DNA of 56,516 nt from Streptococcus sp. DD13 (GCF_001578875.1 NZ_KQ969506.1:1132059-1188574), one strand, 5' to 3'; shown: positions 31,378-41,702, counted from the stretch's first letter. Numbers and translations are program-made. Notes: a model not told the origin generated them from the letters alone.

Positions 31378-33897
31378 ATGAATGAAATCTACATCACCGG
31401 CAGTATTGACCGGATTATTTTTGAAAATCCCAGCAATTTCTTTAAAATCCTTCTCATTGACATCGATGAGAGCAATACGGAGATAGAAGACTACGAAATC
31501 ATTGTCACAGGAACGCTCGCCGAAGTGTTTGAAGGAGAATCCTATACCTTCTATGGCCAACTCGTTACTCACCCCAAGTACGGCCTCCAGTTGCAACTCA
31601 CGCGTTACGAGCGTCTCAAACCAAGCCAAGCTGGTTTGGTCACCTATTTCTCCAGCGATCATTTTAAGGGAATCGGTCGAAAGACGGCCGAAAAAATTAT
31701 CGAGCTCTATGGAGACGATCCGATTGATAAAATCTTAGCCCAGCCTGATCAGCTCAAGAGTATCGCAGGACTTTCTGAAAAAACAAGACAAGCCTTTCTC
31801 CATACCTTAAGGTCCAACTACGGGACGGAGCAAATTATTGCCAAGCTAGCAGAATATGGCATTCCAAATAAATATGCCTTTAAGATCCAAGACCACTACA
31901 AAGAAGAGACCTTGTCTGTGATCAAGGAAAACCCCTATCAACTAGTAGAAGATATCGAAGGGATGGGCTTTACTATTGTGGACAAGATTGCAGAAGGTTT
32001 GGGCATTGAAAGCCAGTCTTCCGAGCGATTTCGAGCTGGACTGATCCATTGCCTACTACAGGCTTCTATTGATAGAGGCGACACCTATGTGGAAGCTAGA
32101 GACCTGCTTGAGTTGACTTTGACAACGCTCGAAGAGGCCCGCCCAGTAGAGCTCGATCCGGTGGCTCTGACCGATGAGCTGACCCAGCTCCTAGCCGAAG
32201 GAAAAATCCAACAAATCGGAAGTAAGCTCTTTTCCAACAGTCTTTACTACGCAGAAGAGGGAATTTACCGTCAACTCACGCGCCTTTTAGAAAAAGCTAG
32301 CCCCTCAGAGATTGATCGTGATTCGATCATCCAAGCCATCGAAACGATCGAACAAGCCTCTGGTATCACCTATGACGGGATTCAAAAAGAAGCGATGATT
32401 CAAGCCATCCAAGAACCCCTCTTTATCCTGACAGGGGGTCCCGGGACAGGAAAAACTACCGTTATTAACGGGATTATCGCGGTCTATGCCCTTTTGAACC
32501 GGATTGACCTCACCAACACCAAAGAAGAGTCCCCCTTTCTACTAGCTGCTCCGACTGGTCGCGCGGCCCGACGAATGAATGAATTGACGGGACTGCCAAG
32601 CGCCACCCTCCATCGTCATCTGGGGCTAACCGAAGGGCAGGAAGAAAGTTATCGAGAGGATTATCTTGATAGCGAATTTATCATAGTGGATGAGTTTTCT
32701 ATGGTCGATACCTGGCTTGCTTACCAGCTTTTCAGTAATATTTCGACCAATACCAAATTGCTTATCGTCGGAGATGCCAATCAATTGCCGTCTGTCGGTC
32801 CCGGTCAGGTCCTAGCTGACTTGTTAAGGATTTCGAGGCTCCCCAGCTTAACCTTAGAAAAAATCTACCGTCAGTCAAATGAATCAACCATCGTAACTCT
32901 TGCAGATCAAATCCGCCAGGGCTATTTGCCGGATGACTTTTGTGATCGAAAGCCCGATCGTTCTTATTTTGAAGCACAAAGCGATCAAATCCCTGCCATG
33001 GTAGAGCGGATCGTCACTGTCGCTACAAATTCCGGTATTGCATCAGATGAAATCCAAATCCTAGCCCCTATGTACCGAGGGGCAGCGGGCATCAACACAT
33101 TAAACCAAAGCACCCAAGCCCTCCTTAATCCGCCTCAAAACGGGCAAATCGAATTTGCCTACCAGGAGTTTCGCTTCCGAGAAAGAGATCGGGTCATCCA
33201 TCTGGTCAATGACCCTGAGGCCAATGTTTTCAACGGAGACCTGGGCTATATCACAGATTTATTACCTGCTAAATACACGGATTCAAAGCAAGACGAAATC
33301 ACCATCGTCTTTGACGGAGGAGAAGTTACCTATCCGCGCAATGAGTGGTATAAATTTACAATGGCCTATGCCATGTCCATCCATAAGTCGCAAGGAAGCG
33401 AGTTTCAGGTGGTTATCCTGCCGATTACCCGCTCTAGTCATCGGATGCTGCAACGCAATCTAATCTATACTGCTATCACACGGGCTAAGAGCAAACTCAT
33501 TCTCTTAGGTGACTATCAAGCTTTTGACTATGCTGTCCACAATACAGGAACCAGCCGACAGACCTATCTCAAGGAACGCTTCCTTGCTTCCTCAGAAGAG
33601 GATAAACAAGACAAAAAGGCGACCGCACAATCTCCAACTAAAGAGCCTTCCCCCCCTGTAAAAAGAAAGGAAACCTCTTCAGATTCGCAGATTGCGCCAT
33701 CCCTTGCGAAAGATCGACATGCGTTCTCACCTACACCAGATCCAGCAAAAACACCACAAAACCAAGCTGCCACTTCGCCTTCTCATCAAACACAGGACAA
33801 GACAAATTCATTTCTCTTGACCCCTCAAAACTTCCAAAGTATCGATCCCATGATTGGAATCACAGCTGACGATCTTGCTCAATTTTTCAAGTTCTAA
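31378..33897 (+). CDS. recD2: RecD2-type ATP-dependent DNA helicase
   Basis: An 839-residue SF1B 5'-3' helicase. RecD2-specific N-terminal OB-fold and helix-hairpin-helix regions (1-200, with FKGIGRKTAEKI and IEGMGFTIVDKIAEG) precede the motor. Walker A is GGPGTGKT at 353-360, motif II is IIVDEFSMVD, and the C-terminal motif with TMAYAMSIHKSQGSEF and YTAITRAK closes the motor. From about residue 735 a tail rich in Ser, Pro, Thr and Lys extends to a short conserved end (DPMIGITADDLAQFF). It is not part of RecBCD here. The ribosome site is weak (GAAAG), but the N-terminus fits the family. Confidence 0.93.
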   Translation: MNEIYITGSIDRIIFENPSNFFKILLIDIDESNTEIEDYEIIVTGTLAEVFEGESYTFYGQLVTHPKYGLQLQLTRYERLKPSQAGLVTYFSSDHFKGIGRKTAEKIIELYGDDPIDKILAQPDQLKSIAGLSEKTRQAFLHTLRSNYGTEQIIAKLAEYGIPNKYAFKIQDHYKEETLSVIKENPYQLVEDIEGMGFTIVDKIAEGLGIESQSSERFRAGLIHCLLQASIDRGDTYVEARDLLELTLTTLEEARPVELDPVALTDELTQLLAEGKIQQIGSKLFSNSLYYAEEGIYRQLTRLLEKASPSEIDRDSIIQAIETIEQASGITYDGIQKEAMIQAIQEPLFILTGGPGTGKTTVINGIIAVYALLNRIDLTNTKEESPFLLAAPTGRAARRMNELTGLPSATLHRHLGLTEGQEESYREDYLDSEFIIVDEFSMVDTWLAYQLFSNISTNTKLLIVGDANQLPSVGPGQVLADLLRISRLPSLTLEKIYRQSNESTIVTLADQIRQGYLPDDFCDRKPDRSYFEAQSDQIPAMVERIVTVATNSGIASDEIQILAPMYRGAAGINTLNQSTQALLNPPQNGQIEFAYQEFRFRERDRVIHLVNDPEANVFNGDLGYITDLLPAKYTDSKQDEITIVFDGGEVTYPRNEWYKFTMAYAMSIHKSQGSEFQVVILPITRSSHRMLQRNLIYTAITRAKSKLILLGDYQAFDYAVHNTGTSRQTYLKERFLASSEEDKQDKKATAQSPTKEPSPPVKRKETSSDSQIAPSLAKDRHAFSPTPDPAKTPQNQAATSPSHQTQDKTNSFLLTPQNFQSIDPMIGITADDLAQFFKF

Positions 33898-33941
33898 AAA
33901 GACCACATCGTCCTCTCTCTGGACCTGACGTGGTCTTTTTT
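33896..33941. terminator. Terminator between recD2 and dinB
   Basis: AAAAAGACCAC pairs with GTGGTCTTTTT. The A and T tracts on both sides suit the convergent genes on either strand. Confidence 0.88.
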
Positions 33942-33969
33942 AATATCACTAGACCAGACCCAAATGATC

Positions 33970-35070
33970 CTAGAACTCCCCCAGTAGGGGCTGGATGAGA
34001 TAGGGGGACTTGAGACTTGTCATCGTGACACCCAAAAGGCGAACTCCTGCCGGATTTTCAGCCAATTGATCATAAATCTCATGAGCAGCCCGTTCCATGA
34101 TTTCTTCTTGATCCGTCCACTCCTCTAAGGTCATCCGCTTGGTCAAGGTTGTGAAATCGGAATACCGAATCTTGAGAACCACCGTTCGTCCGACTCTTTC
34201 TTGCCGTCTGAGGTGCTGGGCTACTTGCTTAGAAAGACCCGTCAATTCCTTTTTGATATCGGCTTCTTCATAGAGAAGTTTCGTATAGGTTCTCTCTTTT
34301 CCGATAGACTTTCGTTCCCGATCCGTCTGAACACGATTCGAAGAGATGCCGCGTACCTTGCGATACAAGTCAAAACCAAAGCGACCAAAATGATCAATCA
34401 ACTCCATCTCCGGCACCTGAAGAAGATCCGCCCCTGTGTAAATCCCTCGCTCATGAAGACGTTGGACAGATTTCTTCCCTACTCCATGAAAATCTTCAAT
34501 GGGAAGTCTCGCCAAAATTTCTTCTGCATCTTCAGGCCGGATGACGGTTAACCCACGAGGTTTCTCCATATCCGATGCTACTTTAGCCAAAAACTTATTA
34601 TAGGAAACCCCCGCTGAAGCCGTTAGGTGCAGCTCCTGCCAGATAGCATATTGGATCAGTTTAGCCACCTTGATAGCAGAGGAGGTTCCAATTTTATTGA
34701 CCGTCACATCCAGATAGGCTTCATCAATACTCATAGGCTCTACCAAATCTGTATAGCGATGAAAAATCTCCCGTACCTGTAGTCCTACTTGCTTGTATTT
34801 TTCATAATTTCCCGGGATAAAAACTGCTTGGGGACAGCGTTCATAAGCTTCTTTTGAGGACATCGCCGAGTGTACCCCAAAGGAACGAGCTTCGTAATTA
34901 CAGGTAGAGACCACTCCACGGCCACCTGTCTCCCTAGGATCATGGCCGATGATAACAGGTTTTCCGGCCAACTCTGGGTTGTCCCTTACCTCAATGGCCG
35001 CAAAAAAGGCATCCATATCAATATGAATGATTTTCTTGGATGTATCCTTTAGTAGTGGAAAGACCAGCAT
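33970..35070 (-). CDS. dinB: DNA polymerase IV (Y family)
   Basis: A translesion polymerase of 366 residues. Catalytic metal ligands are D18 and D20 in [12 protein letters not shown], and D116 with E117 in [12 protein letters not shown]. The helix-hairpin-helix and little-finger regions follow ([12 protein letters not shown] and KSIGKERTY). The start is MLVFPLLKD, with AAGGAGGAGG just upstream; the longest frame would add 39 improbable residues. There is no clear LexA or HdiR box. It is convergent with recD2, another genome-maintenance gene. Confidence 0.94.
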   Translation of the reverse strand: MLVFPLLKDTSKKIIHIDMDAFFAAIEVRDNPELAGKPVIIGHDPRETGGRGVVSTCNYEARSFGVHSAMSSKEAYERCPQAVFIPGNYEKYKQVGLQVREIFHRYTDLVEPMSIDEAYLDVTVNKIGTSSAIKVAKLIQYAIWQELHLTASAGVSYNKFLAKVASDMEKPRGLTVIRPEDAEEILARLPIEDFHGVGKKSVQRLHERGIYTGADLLQVPEMELIDHFGRFGFDLYRKVRGISSNRVQTDRERKSIGKERTYTKLLYEEADIKKELTGLSKQVAQHLRRQERVGRTVVLKIRYSDFTTLTKRMTLEEWTDQEEIMERAAHEIYDQLAENPAGVRLLGVTMTSLKSPYLIQPLLGEF

Positions 35071-35235
35071 AACCTCCTCCTTTCTTGCACACTCTTGTAG
35101 CTCTATTATAGTCCAATCTTTTGAAAAACAGGCCTCAAAACTCTTGCTTCGAAAGAAACTTGAAAATTTGTGAAAACTTTCATCCATTTTAAACTAGATT
35201 TTCATTAATTTTCAAGCATTTTCAGGTCTCCGGAA

Positions 35236-35265
35236 CTTGTGAATACGCTTTACAAGTGCTATAAT
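35236..35265 (+). promoter_or_regulatory. pflB promoter with overlapping palindrome
   Basis: TTGTGA (35237-35242), a 17-bp spacer, TATAAT (35260-35265) preceded by TGC, a strong extended promoter. CTTGT (35236-35240) and ACAAG (35252-35256) are the arms of an imperfect 21-bp palindrome covering the -35. A cre-like core (AATACGCTTTACA) is present but imperfect, so the binding protein is uncertain. Confidence 0.75.
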
Positions 35266-35318
35266 GAAAACATAAAGACATAGAAATTCTAGGTCTAACT
35301 ATAATAAGGAGAACCCAA

Positions 35319-37655
35319 ATGGTTACTAAAGTTAAAACACGTAACGTTACCGAAGATGTCTTCGCAAAAGCTTGGGAAGGCTTTAACGGTACAGACTGGC
35401 AAGAAAAAGTAAGTATCTCACGCTTTGTTCAAGCCAACTATACTCCATATGATGGAGATGAAAGCTTCTTGGCACCTGTCACTGAACGCTCTCTCAAGAT
35501 CAAAAAGATCGTGGAAGAAACAAAAGCGAACTATGAAGCGACTCGTTTCCCATACGATAGCCGTCCAACTTCCATTGCAGATATTGATGCTGGATATATT
35601 TCAAAAGAAGACGAACTGATCTATGGTATTCAAAACGATGAACTCTTCAAGCTGAACTTTATGCCACGCGGGGGTATCCGGATGGCTGAAACAGCTATGA
35701 AAGAAAATGGTTGGGAACCAGACCCTGCCGTTCATGAAATCTTCACAAAATATGTGACAACTGTAAATGACGGTATCTTCCGTGCCTATACTTCAAACAT
35801 CCGTCGTGCCCGCCACGCCCACACCGTAACTGGTCTTCCAGATGCCTACTCTCGTGGACGGATCATCGGGGTTTATGCCCGCTTGGCTCTTTACGGTGCG
35901 GACTACTTGATGGAAGAAAAAGTAAAAGACTGGAACTCTATCACTGAAATCGACGAAGAATCAATCCGCTTGCGGGAAGAAATCAACCTTCAATACCAAG
36001 CCTTGGGTGAAGTGGTTCGCCTAGGTGATTTGTATGGTGTAGATGTTCGTCGCCCAGCCTTCGATACAAAAGAAGCAATCCAATGGACCAACATCGCCTT
36101 CATGGCTGTCTGCCGTGTGATCAACGGTGCTGCTACTTCTCTTGGACGTGTGCCAATCGTGCTTGACGTTTACGCAGAACGTGACTTAGCTCGCGGTACC
36201 TTCACAGAGTCTGAGATTCAAGAATTCGTCGATGATTTCGTTATGAAACTTCGTACGGTTAAATTCGCACGTACCAAAGCTTACGACGAATTGTACTCAG
36301 GGGACCCAACCTTCATCACGACTTCTATGGCTGGTATGGGAGCTGACGGTCGCCACCGTGTTACCAAGATGGACTACCGTTTCTTAAACACCTTGGACAA
36401 CATCGGTAACGCTCCAGAGCCAAACTTGACTGTCCTTTGGACTGACAAATTGCCATACTCCTTCCGTAAATATTGTATGAAGATGTCTCATAAACACTCT
36501 TCTATCCAATACGAAGGGGTAACAACCATGGCCAAAGATGGTTACGGTGAAATGAGCTGTATCTCTTGCTGTGTGTCTCCACTTGACCCAGAAAACGAAG
36601 AACAACGTCACAACATCCAGTACTTCGGTGCGCGTGTAAACGTCTTGAAAGCCCTTCTTACTGGTCTTAATGGTGGTTATGACGATGTTCATAAAGACTA
36701 CAAGGTATTTGACATCGACCCTATCCGTGACGAAGTTCTTGAATTTGAATCTGTTAAAGCCAACTTCGAAAAATCTCTTGACTGGTTGACAGACACGTAC
36801 GTAGATGCCCTTAACATCATCCACTACATGACAGACAAGTACAACTATGAAGCTGTCCAAATGGCCTTCTTGCCAAGCAAACAACGTGCCAACATGGGAT
36901 TTGGTATCTGTGGTTTTGCCAACACAGTGGATACCTTGTCAGCGATCAAGTACGCTACAGTTAAACCTATCCGTGACGAAGATGGCTACATCTACGACTA
37001 TGAAACCATCGGTGATTACCCACGTTGGGGTGAAGATGACCCTCGTTCTAACGAATTGGCTGAATGGTTGATCGAAGCTTATACAACTCGTCTACGTAGC
37101 CACAAGCTCTACAAAGACGCTGAAGCAACTGTATCCCTTCTCACCATCACTTCTAACGTAGCTTACTCTAAACAAACTGGTAACTCACCAGTTCATAAAG
37201 GAGTCTACCTCAACGAAGATGGTTCTGTGAACTTGTCTAAATTGGAATTCTTCTCACCAGGTGCGAACCCATCTAACAAGGCTAAAGGTGGCTGGTTGCA
37301 AAACTTGAACTCCCTTGCAAGTCTTGACTTCTCTTACGCTGCTGATGGAATTTCTCTTACAACCCAAGTATCTCCAAAAGCACTTGGTAAGACCTTTGAT
37401 GAGCAAGTAACCAACCTAGTGACCATCTTAGATGGATACTTCGAAAACGGTGGCCAACACGTCAACTTGAACGTAATGGACCTTCAAGATGTTTACGAAA
37501 AGATCATGTCTGGTGAAGATGTTATTGTTCGTATCTCTGGATACTGTGTTAACACCAAATACCTCACTCCAGAACAAAAAACTGAATTGACTCAACGTGT
37601 CTTCCACGAAGTACTTTCAATGGATGATGCTGCAGAAGCTCTTTCAGGGAATTAA
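35319..37655 (+). CDS. pflB: formate C-acetyltransferase (pyruvate formate-lyase)
   Basis: Converts pyruvate and CoA to acetyl-CoA and formate in anaerobic mixed-acid fermentation. The 778-residue glycyl-radical enzyme has the adjacent catalytic cysteines C417 and C418 in [11 protein letters not shown] and the radical glycine G741 in VRISGYCVN. It needs an activating enzyme, not in this window. A strong AAGGAG site and near-consensus promoter, together with codons that look highly biased, suggest high expression. It is monocistronic, with a terminator 23 nt after the stop. Confidence 0.97.
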   Translation: MVTKVKTRNVTEDVFAKAWEGFNGTDWQEKVSISRFVQANYTPYDGDESFLAPVTERSLKIKKIVEETKANYEATRFPYDSRPTSIADIDAGYISKEDELIYGIQNDELFKLNFMPRGGIRMAETAMKENGWEPDPAVHEIFTKYVTTVNDGIFRAYTSNIRRARHAHTVTGLPDAYSRGRIIGVYARLALYGADYLMEEKVKDWNSITEIDEESIRLREEINLQYQALGEVVRLGDLYGVDVRRPAFDTKEAIQWTNIAFMAVCRVINGAATSLGRVPIVLDVYAERDLARGTFTESEIQEFVDDFVMKLRTVKFARTKAYDELYSGDPTFITTSMAGMGADGRHRVTKMDYRFLNTLDNIGNAPEPNLTVLWTDKLPYSFRKYCMKMSHKHSSIQYEGVTTMAKDGYGEMSCISCCVSPLDPENEEQRHNIQYFGARVNVLKALLTGLNGGYDDVHKDYKVFDIDPIRDEVLEFESVKANFEKSLDWLTDTYVDALNIIHYMTDKYNYEAVQMAFLPSKQRANMGFGICGFANTVDTLSAIKYATVKPIRDEDGYIYDYETIGDYPRWGEDDPRSNELAEWLIEAYTTRLRSHKLYKDAEATVSLLTITSNVAYSKQTGNSPVHKGVYLNEDGSVNLSKLEFFSPGANPSNKAKGGWLQNLNSLASLDFSYAADGISLTTQVSPKALGKTFDEQVTNLVTILDGYFENGGQHVNLNVMDLQDVYEKIMSGEDVIVRISGYCVNTKYLTPEQKTELTQRVFHEVLSMDDAAEALSGN

Positions 37656-37677
37656 TCTTTCCACATCTGTGGACAAT

Positions 37678-37710
37678 AAAGCCTCCTATCCATTGTGATA
37701 GGAGGCTTTT
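37678..37710 (+). terminator. pflB terminator
   Basis: A 13-bp stem (AAAGCCTCCTATC against GATAGGAGGCTTT) with a 6-nt loop and trailing Ts. Confidence 0.9.
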
Positions 37711-37732
37711 CTGTCTTCTCACGTAGTTGCTC

Positions 37733-37758
37733 AAAAAAGAACCCAAAGAGGTTCTTTT
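37733..37758 (-). terminator. Terminator of the LysM-CHAP gene
   Basis: Minus strand AAAAGAACC pairs with GGTTCTTTT around a short loop and continues into TTTTTT, 52 nt past the stop codon. Confidence 0.75.
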
Positions 37759-37809
37759 AGCATCTTGGTCCACTTTCGTAGTTGGACCAGAATATGACTT
37801 TTATTTTGC

Positions 37810-38643
37810 TTAGCGTGGGTAAATGTAAACCGCCGCTCCTTCGGTTGTCTTTTGTGGATTAAACCAACCACGATGGTTTCCGATGGTCTGGTTTCCAGCA
37901 TAATTAGCTTCCAATACTTGGATTCGTCCATCTGCAGCGACATCGGTTACATACGCTACGTGGCCGTAGCCACCCGCACCTTGGGTCCATACAGCGATAC
38001 TTCCCACTGTTGGGACTTGACCTACGGTGTAGCCTTCCTTCACTGCGTTCGTTGCCCAATCCGCAGCATTTCCCCACCAGTCTCCAGCCCAACCAGAGAC
38101 CTTCTGCACTCCCCAAGTACATTGTCCAACTGGGTAATTAATCCCTGGTTCGTAGGCCATTCCTGGAATCTTATACGAATCTTGAACAGGAGCTGGGCTT
38201 GCTTCAGAGACTTGGCTGTTCCCAGGAATCACCAGGCTTTGACCCTCGATGATCAGAGCATCAATCCCTAGATGGTTGGCACTTGCCAACTGGTACATAT
38301 CCACGCCATACGCTGCAGCAATGCTAGAGAAGGAATCTCCTGCCTTTACCTGGTAACTAGCTTGACTAGTCGTAGCTACAGCCGCCGTAGGCTTAGGAGC
38401 TTCAGGAACTTGAGCTACGCCCGGAACCGACAATTGCTGCCCAGGAGTAATCACATCATAGATCGTCATTCCATTATCTGCTGCTAATTGAACCGGGTCC
38501 AATCCAAATGACTCTGCGATCGAATAAAAGGAATCCCCAGACTGAATGGTGTAGGTATCTGCATTCGCTTGAATGCCTGACAAAAGTCCAAAACCAGCAA
38601 CCACTGCAGCAGCAGCTGTTTTTCCCAAATATTGTTTCATCAT
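37810..38643 (-). CDS. Secreted LysM-CHAP peptidoglycan hydrolase
   Basis: A 277-residue exported cell-wall protein. A signal peptide (1-28, ending QANA) is followed by two LysM peptidoglycan-binding modules (about 29-74, with YTIQSGDSFYSIAESFGL, and about 96-140). After a Pro/Ser linker comes a C-terminal CHAP domain (about 165-277) with the catalytic cysteine C175 in GQCTWGVQ and histidine H228 in GYGHVAYV. CHAP enzymes cleave peptide cross-links or the sugar-peptide amide bond and help separate daughter cells. Two ATGs are adjacent; AGGAG is 3 or 6 nt upstream of them. The promoter region has an extended -10 (TGATAAAAT) and a WalR-like repeat, fitting control by the cell-wall regulator WalRK. 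Confidence 0.9.
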   Translation of the reverse strand: MMKQYLGKTAAAAVVAGFGLLSGIQANADTYTIQSGDSFYSIAESFGLDPVQLAADNGMTIYDVITPGQQLSVPGVAQVPEAPKPTAAVATTSQASYQVKAGDSFSSIAAAYGVDMYQLASANHLGIDALIIEGQSLVIPGNSQVSEASPAPVQDSYKIPGMAYEPGINYPVGQCTWGVQKVSGWAGDWWGNAADWATNAVKEGYTVGQVPTVGSIAVWTQGAGGYGHVAYVTDVAADGRIQVLEANYAGNQTIGNHRGWFNPQKTTEGAAVYIYPR

Positions 38644-38703
38644 GCTCTCCTAAATTTTGTCTTAATTTCGATTTTTATTTTATCAAACGAATTTGTCACA
38701 AAA

Positions 38704-38720
38704 ATTAGGATTAGATTACA
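38704..38720 (-). promoter_or_regulatory. WalR/VicR-like direct repeat
   Basis: Minus strand reads TGTAAT, CTAAT, CCTAAT. The consensus is TGTWAH-N5-TGTWAH; the first half is perfect and the second has two mismatches. It lies about 62 nt before the start of the LysM-CHAP gene, upstream of its -10. Confidence 0.45.
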
Positions 38721-38738
38721 ATCTGATGTCAAGCGACC

Positions 38739-38779
38739 AAAAAACCTGCTAACAGAGAGCTTCCCGTGAGCAGGTTTTT
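38739..38779 (-). terminator. Terminator of the cppA-serine hydrolase unit
   Basis: AAAAACCTGCT pairs with AGCAGGTTTTT around an 18-nt loop, ending 13 nt past the stop codon on the minus strand. Confidence 0.8.
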
Positions 38780-38791
38780 CTAACGATTTTA

Positions 38792-39742
38792 TTACAAGGA
38801 TATCGTCGCAGCAAATTCCTGACGGACTTCCTGATATAGGCGACGTCGTTCCTGAATCCAGAGGGCACGATTGTCTTCAAAATACGTCCGATTAGTCAAA
38901 AAGATGACCGCCTGCTGGCACCTTCGATTAAAGGCGATGAAGGGACCGGTATAGCCGGTATGATCCAACCAATCCCCTTGAAGATCCCAGACGATAGAGC
39001 GTGCTTTCTGAGGATCCGGGCTGACATTTTGATACAGATTTGCCGCAAAATCATCCTGAAGGTAGTGTTCTAGAAACCGCTTCAAGTCCCGCAAGGTAGA
39101 AAACAAGCCCGCAGATCCCGTGTGAGCCCCTAAGACTTGTGCCTTGGGATCATGAACTTGTCCGTCCCTTTGCCCCTTTCGGGTAGGAACTGCACCAACA
39201 ATAGGCCCGAAGCTCGTTTCTGTCATTCCCCATGGTTGGAAAATATACCTTTGAAAGAGGACTGCTAGATCCGCTCCCAACCTCTCCTCTAGCATAAAGC
39301 CTAAAAGAATAAGATTCAGATCGGTGTAATGAAAGTCCTTTTGATCCCCGACAGAAATGTTCAGGATAGCTTTTTTTAGAGCGGACTGATCCAATTCATC
39401 CCGATTCGGAATAAAGGGATCAATACCAGACGTATGGGTGACAAGCTGACGAAGGGTGATAGAGGGATTTTTAACCGCAGGATAGAGGGACTGCAAGGTC
39501 TGATCTAGCGACAGTTCTCCTGATAGCAATAACCGGATAAGAAGGGTCCCAACCCCCACCACCTTGGAGACAGAAGCCAGATCATAAATCAGACCTTCCC
39601 GGGTCTTTTGACCCGGCTCGAATTCTCCCAGATAACAATCCGTCCACTTCCCCTTATCATAGAAAGCTAGACTAGCTCCCTGATAAAGGCCTCGATCCAT
39701 CTGATCCTCTAGCAAGGCCAAAATCCGTGGACTTATCGGCAT
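38792..39742 (-). CDS. Serine hydrolase, beta-lactamase/PBP4-like family
   Basis: A 316-residue class-C beta-lactamase-fold protein. The SxxK nucleophile motif is in YDLASVSKVVG (S57, K60), the YxN-type motif is YTDLN, and the KTG-type position is replaced by HTG in DHTGYTGPF. There is no signal peptide, so it is cytoplasmic and unlikely to be a true beta-lactamase; esterase or peptidase activity is more plausible. I used the ATG at 39742 with TGGAG 8 nt upstream. It overlaps the end of cppA by 10 nt, so the two are cotranscribed. Confidence 0.83.
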   Translation of the reverse strand: MPISPRILALLEDQMDRGLYQGASLAFYDKGKWTDCYLGEFEPGQKTREGLIYDLASVSKVVGVGTLLIRLLLSGELSLDQTLQSLYPAVKNPSITLRQLVTHTSGIDPFIPNRDELDQSALKKAILNISVGDQKDFHYTDLNLILLGFMLEERLGADLAVLFQRYIFQPWGMTETSFGPIVGAVPTRKGQRDGQVHDPKAQVLGAHTGSAGLFSTLRDLKRFLEHYLQDDFAANLYQNVSPDPQKARSIVWDLQGDWLDHTGYTGPFIAFNRRCQQAVIFLTNRTYFEDNRALWIQERRRLYQEVRQEFAATISL

Positions 39743-40461
39743 ACCCATAACTCCAGTTGGTTTGGATCAACCGTTTGTAAGAATTGCTCTTTTTTATCCA
39801 TAAAATAAGGTCCCTGAACTCGATCGCGTAGCGACAGTAATTCCCCTTTTTCTACTTCAAAGGTGAGGCCAGATAAATCCCATACTTCTTCCGCCTTGGT
39901 CTGAAGGTCTTCTCCTTCTCCCTTTTGGAAAAACAGGAGGGGGAGATCCAAAAACAAGTCTCGATAAAAAGCTTGAGTAGCTTCTGGATCCGGAACACGC
40001 AACTCGATCCCTTCAAGAGAAACCTGGCTCAAACCCTTAAAGTCATGGGAAACTTGAAAAGCAGGCGCATGTTCCAATGGACTTAGGCAGTTCCTATCCT
40101 CCTCAGCATGGAGGAGGAATCGATCTCCCTCTGGAGAAAGGACTTCAAAAGCATAACCACTATCTCCCTGATACAGCTGCTCATAGGCCACTCCTGTCGC
40201 TAAGAGATTCTCTATTTCTCTGGCATCCCCTACTCGCAAGATGAGACGAGCCAACTTTTTAGGCCCTTTTACTGCCCGATTACGGTAACTGGGTGCCTCC
40301 TCTAGCTCCAGTACCTTTTGCGGATCCCGATGGCCACCAAGAAAAACAAAGGCATTTTCTTCACTTAGTACCTTCAATCCTAAATTATTTGTAGCAAATT
40401 CAATATTTCGTCGGCGGTTGTTGATTTTGATTGTTGGTACAATTTTTTTGATAATACTCAT
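39733..40461 (-). CDS. cppA: CppA-family protein
   Basis: A 242-residue protein beginning MSIIKKIVPTIKINNRRRNIEFATNN, the N-terminus of the streptococcal CppA family. It contains two vicinal-oxygen-chelate (glyoxalase-like) halves, visible as repeated FYRDLFLDLPLLFF-type and EFATNNLGLKVL-type segments. CppA was reported as a complement C3-degrading protein in pneumococcus, yet this protein has no signal peptide and no recognisable protease site, so the enzymatic role is doubtful. It is coupled by overlap to the serine hydrolase, as in related streptococci. Confidence 0.8.
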   Translation of the reverse strand: MSIIKKIVPTIKINNRRRNIEFATNNLGLKVLSEENAFVFLGGHRDPQKVLELEEAPSYRNRAVKGPKKLARLILRVGDAREIENLLATGVAYEQLYQGDSGYAFEVLSPEGDRFLLHAEEDRNCLSPLEHAPAFQVSHDFKGLSQVSLEGIELRVPDPEATQAFYRDLFLDLPLLFFQKGEGEDLQTKAEEVWDLSGLTFEVEKGELLSLRDRVQGPYFMDKKEQFLQTVDPNQLELWVCR

Positions 40462-40694
40462 GTTTTTATCCTTTTCCCATTCTTTCCTCTAGACTCTATT
40501 TTAATGAAAAATGATGAATTTGACAAATGATTATCGGTTTCTTTCATGATTCCTTTCTAAACCATTTGCAGAGGTGATGATCCACATATAGTTCTTAGAA
40601 AACTCGTCTAGATTTTTCCTCACTTATGGATTCAAGATCCGTTCCATATTGATCAAAACTTGAAAAAACTGACCTTTCTGACTCCCTTATCCAC

Positions 40695-40718
40695 AAAAAA
40701 GGAGCCCTTTTCGGCTCC
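40695..40718 (-). terminator. Terminator of the glycerol facilitator gene
   Basis: Minus strand GGAGCC-loop-GGCTCC followed by TTTTTTG, about 40 nt after the stop codon. Confidence 0.85.
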
Positions 40719-40756
40719 TAGGCTTCCCTTTAGATGAAAGAGAAGATATGATTTGC

Positions 40757-41605
40757 TTAGAACATAAAGTTAAACAAGGCAACAGCTGCAATTCCCGCAA
40801 GGATTGGAGCAACTACCGGCACCCAAGAATACCACCACTTAGAATCCCCTTTATGCGCTCCTAAGACAGAAGTTGGAAGAAACTGATGAACCAAGCGTGG
40901 TCCTAAGTCTCGCGCTGGGTTCAAGGCAGGTCCCGTTGGCCCACCAAGAGAGATGACCAAAGCAGCTACTAAGAAGCCGATGGCTAAATGGGCGATTCCT
41001 TGTCCCGCAAAGAGAAATTGACCAATTTGTAGTTTGGCTTCCGTACTAGAAGGGTCAATGAAATTTCGAGTTGCTAAATTAGAAATTTCAGCCCCAAAGT
41101 AATTATGGGTCAAGGCTAAGGCTCCGAAAAAGAGAACGAAGGATCCCACAAACTCATTGGCAAACCCATTGATATACGATGGAATACGGCTTTCTTTGCT
41201 TCCATCATCAAGCGCTGAAATGGTTGAAAATGAACCCAAGATATGGTTTGGATTTTCTGTTTTTTGGAAGTAAGGCATATAAACCGCTACGACAATCAAC
41301 TGACCAACGATAGCTCCAAGGACTTGCGCTAAGATATAGGCTGCAACGTGTTCCCAAGGGAAGAGGCCTCCAACTGCCAAGCCAAGTGTAAAGGCAGGGT
41401 TGATATGATTTCCTGATACATTCCCAAACATGAGAGCAGGCATCATTACCGCAAAACCATAGCCAAAGCCAATAACTAACCAGCCACTTTTAAAGCCCTT
41501 GGTTCCGTTTAAATCAACGTTTGCGACAGCACCATTTCCCAAGATAATGAGCAAAGCAGTTGCGATAAATTCTGTGAAATACTTCACAGTCCATGTGACA
41601 TCCAT
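40757..41605 (-). CDS. gla: Glycerol facilitator / aquaporin (Gla/GlpF family)
   Basis: A 282-residue major intrinsic protein with six transmembrane helices and the two half-helices carrying NPA motifs (GNHINPAFTLG and GPALNPARDLG). The Asp after the second NPA (NPARD) marks the glycerol-conducting subgroup. A hydrophilic loop of about 45 residues separates helices 3 and 4. AAGGAG precedes the ATG. It is divergent from pepX across a 97-bp gap, an arrangement conserved in lactococci and streptococci. The symbol follows that synteny. Confidence 0.88.
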   Translation of the reverse strand: MDVTWTVKYFTEFIATALLIILGNGAVANVDLNGTKGFKSGWLVIGFGYGFAVMMPALMFGNVSGNHINPAFTLGLAVGGLFPWEHVAAYILAQVLGAIVGQLIVVAVYMPYFQKTENPNHILGSFSTISALDDGSKESRIPSYINGFANEFVGSFVLFFGALALTHNYFGAEISNLATRNFIDPSSTEAKLQIGQFLFAGQGIAHLAIGFLVAALVISLGGPTGPALNPARDLGPRLVHQFLPTSVLGAHKGDSKWWYSWVPVVAPILAGIAAVALFNFMF

Positions 41606-41626
41606 TTGAATCTCCTTAAAAATTTT

Positions 41627-41655
41627 TAGACAATCTGTATTTTATCCTATATAAT
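41627..41655 (+). promoter_or_regulatory. pepX promoter
   Basis: TAGACA (41627-41632), a 17-bp spacer, TATAAT (41650-41655), 47 nt before the pepX ATG. It overlaps the divergent promoter region of the facilitator gene (minus strand TAAAAT nearby). Confidence 0.75.
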
Positions 41656-41702
41656 GAAGAATGTAAAGGTATTTTTCTAAAAATCTCAAAAAAGGAGTTC
41701 TT

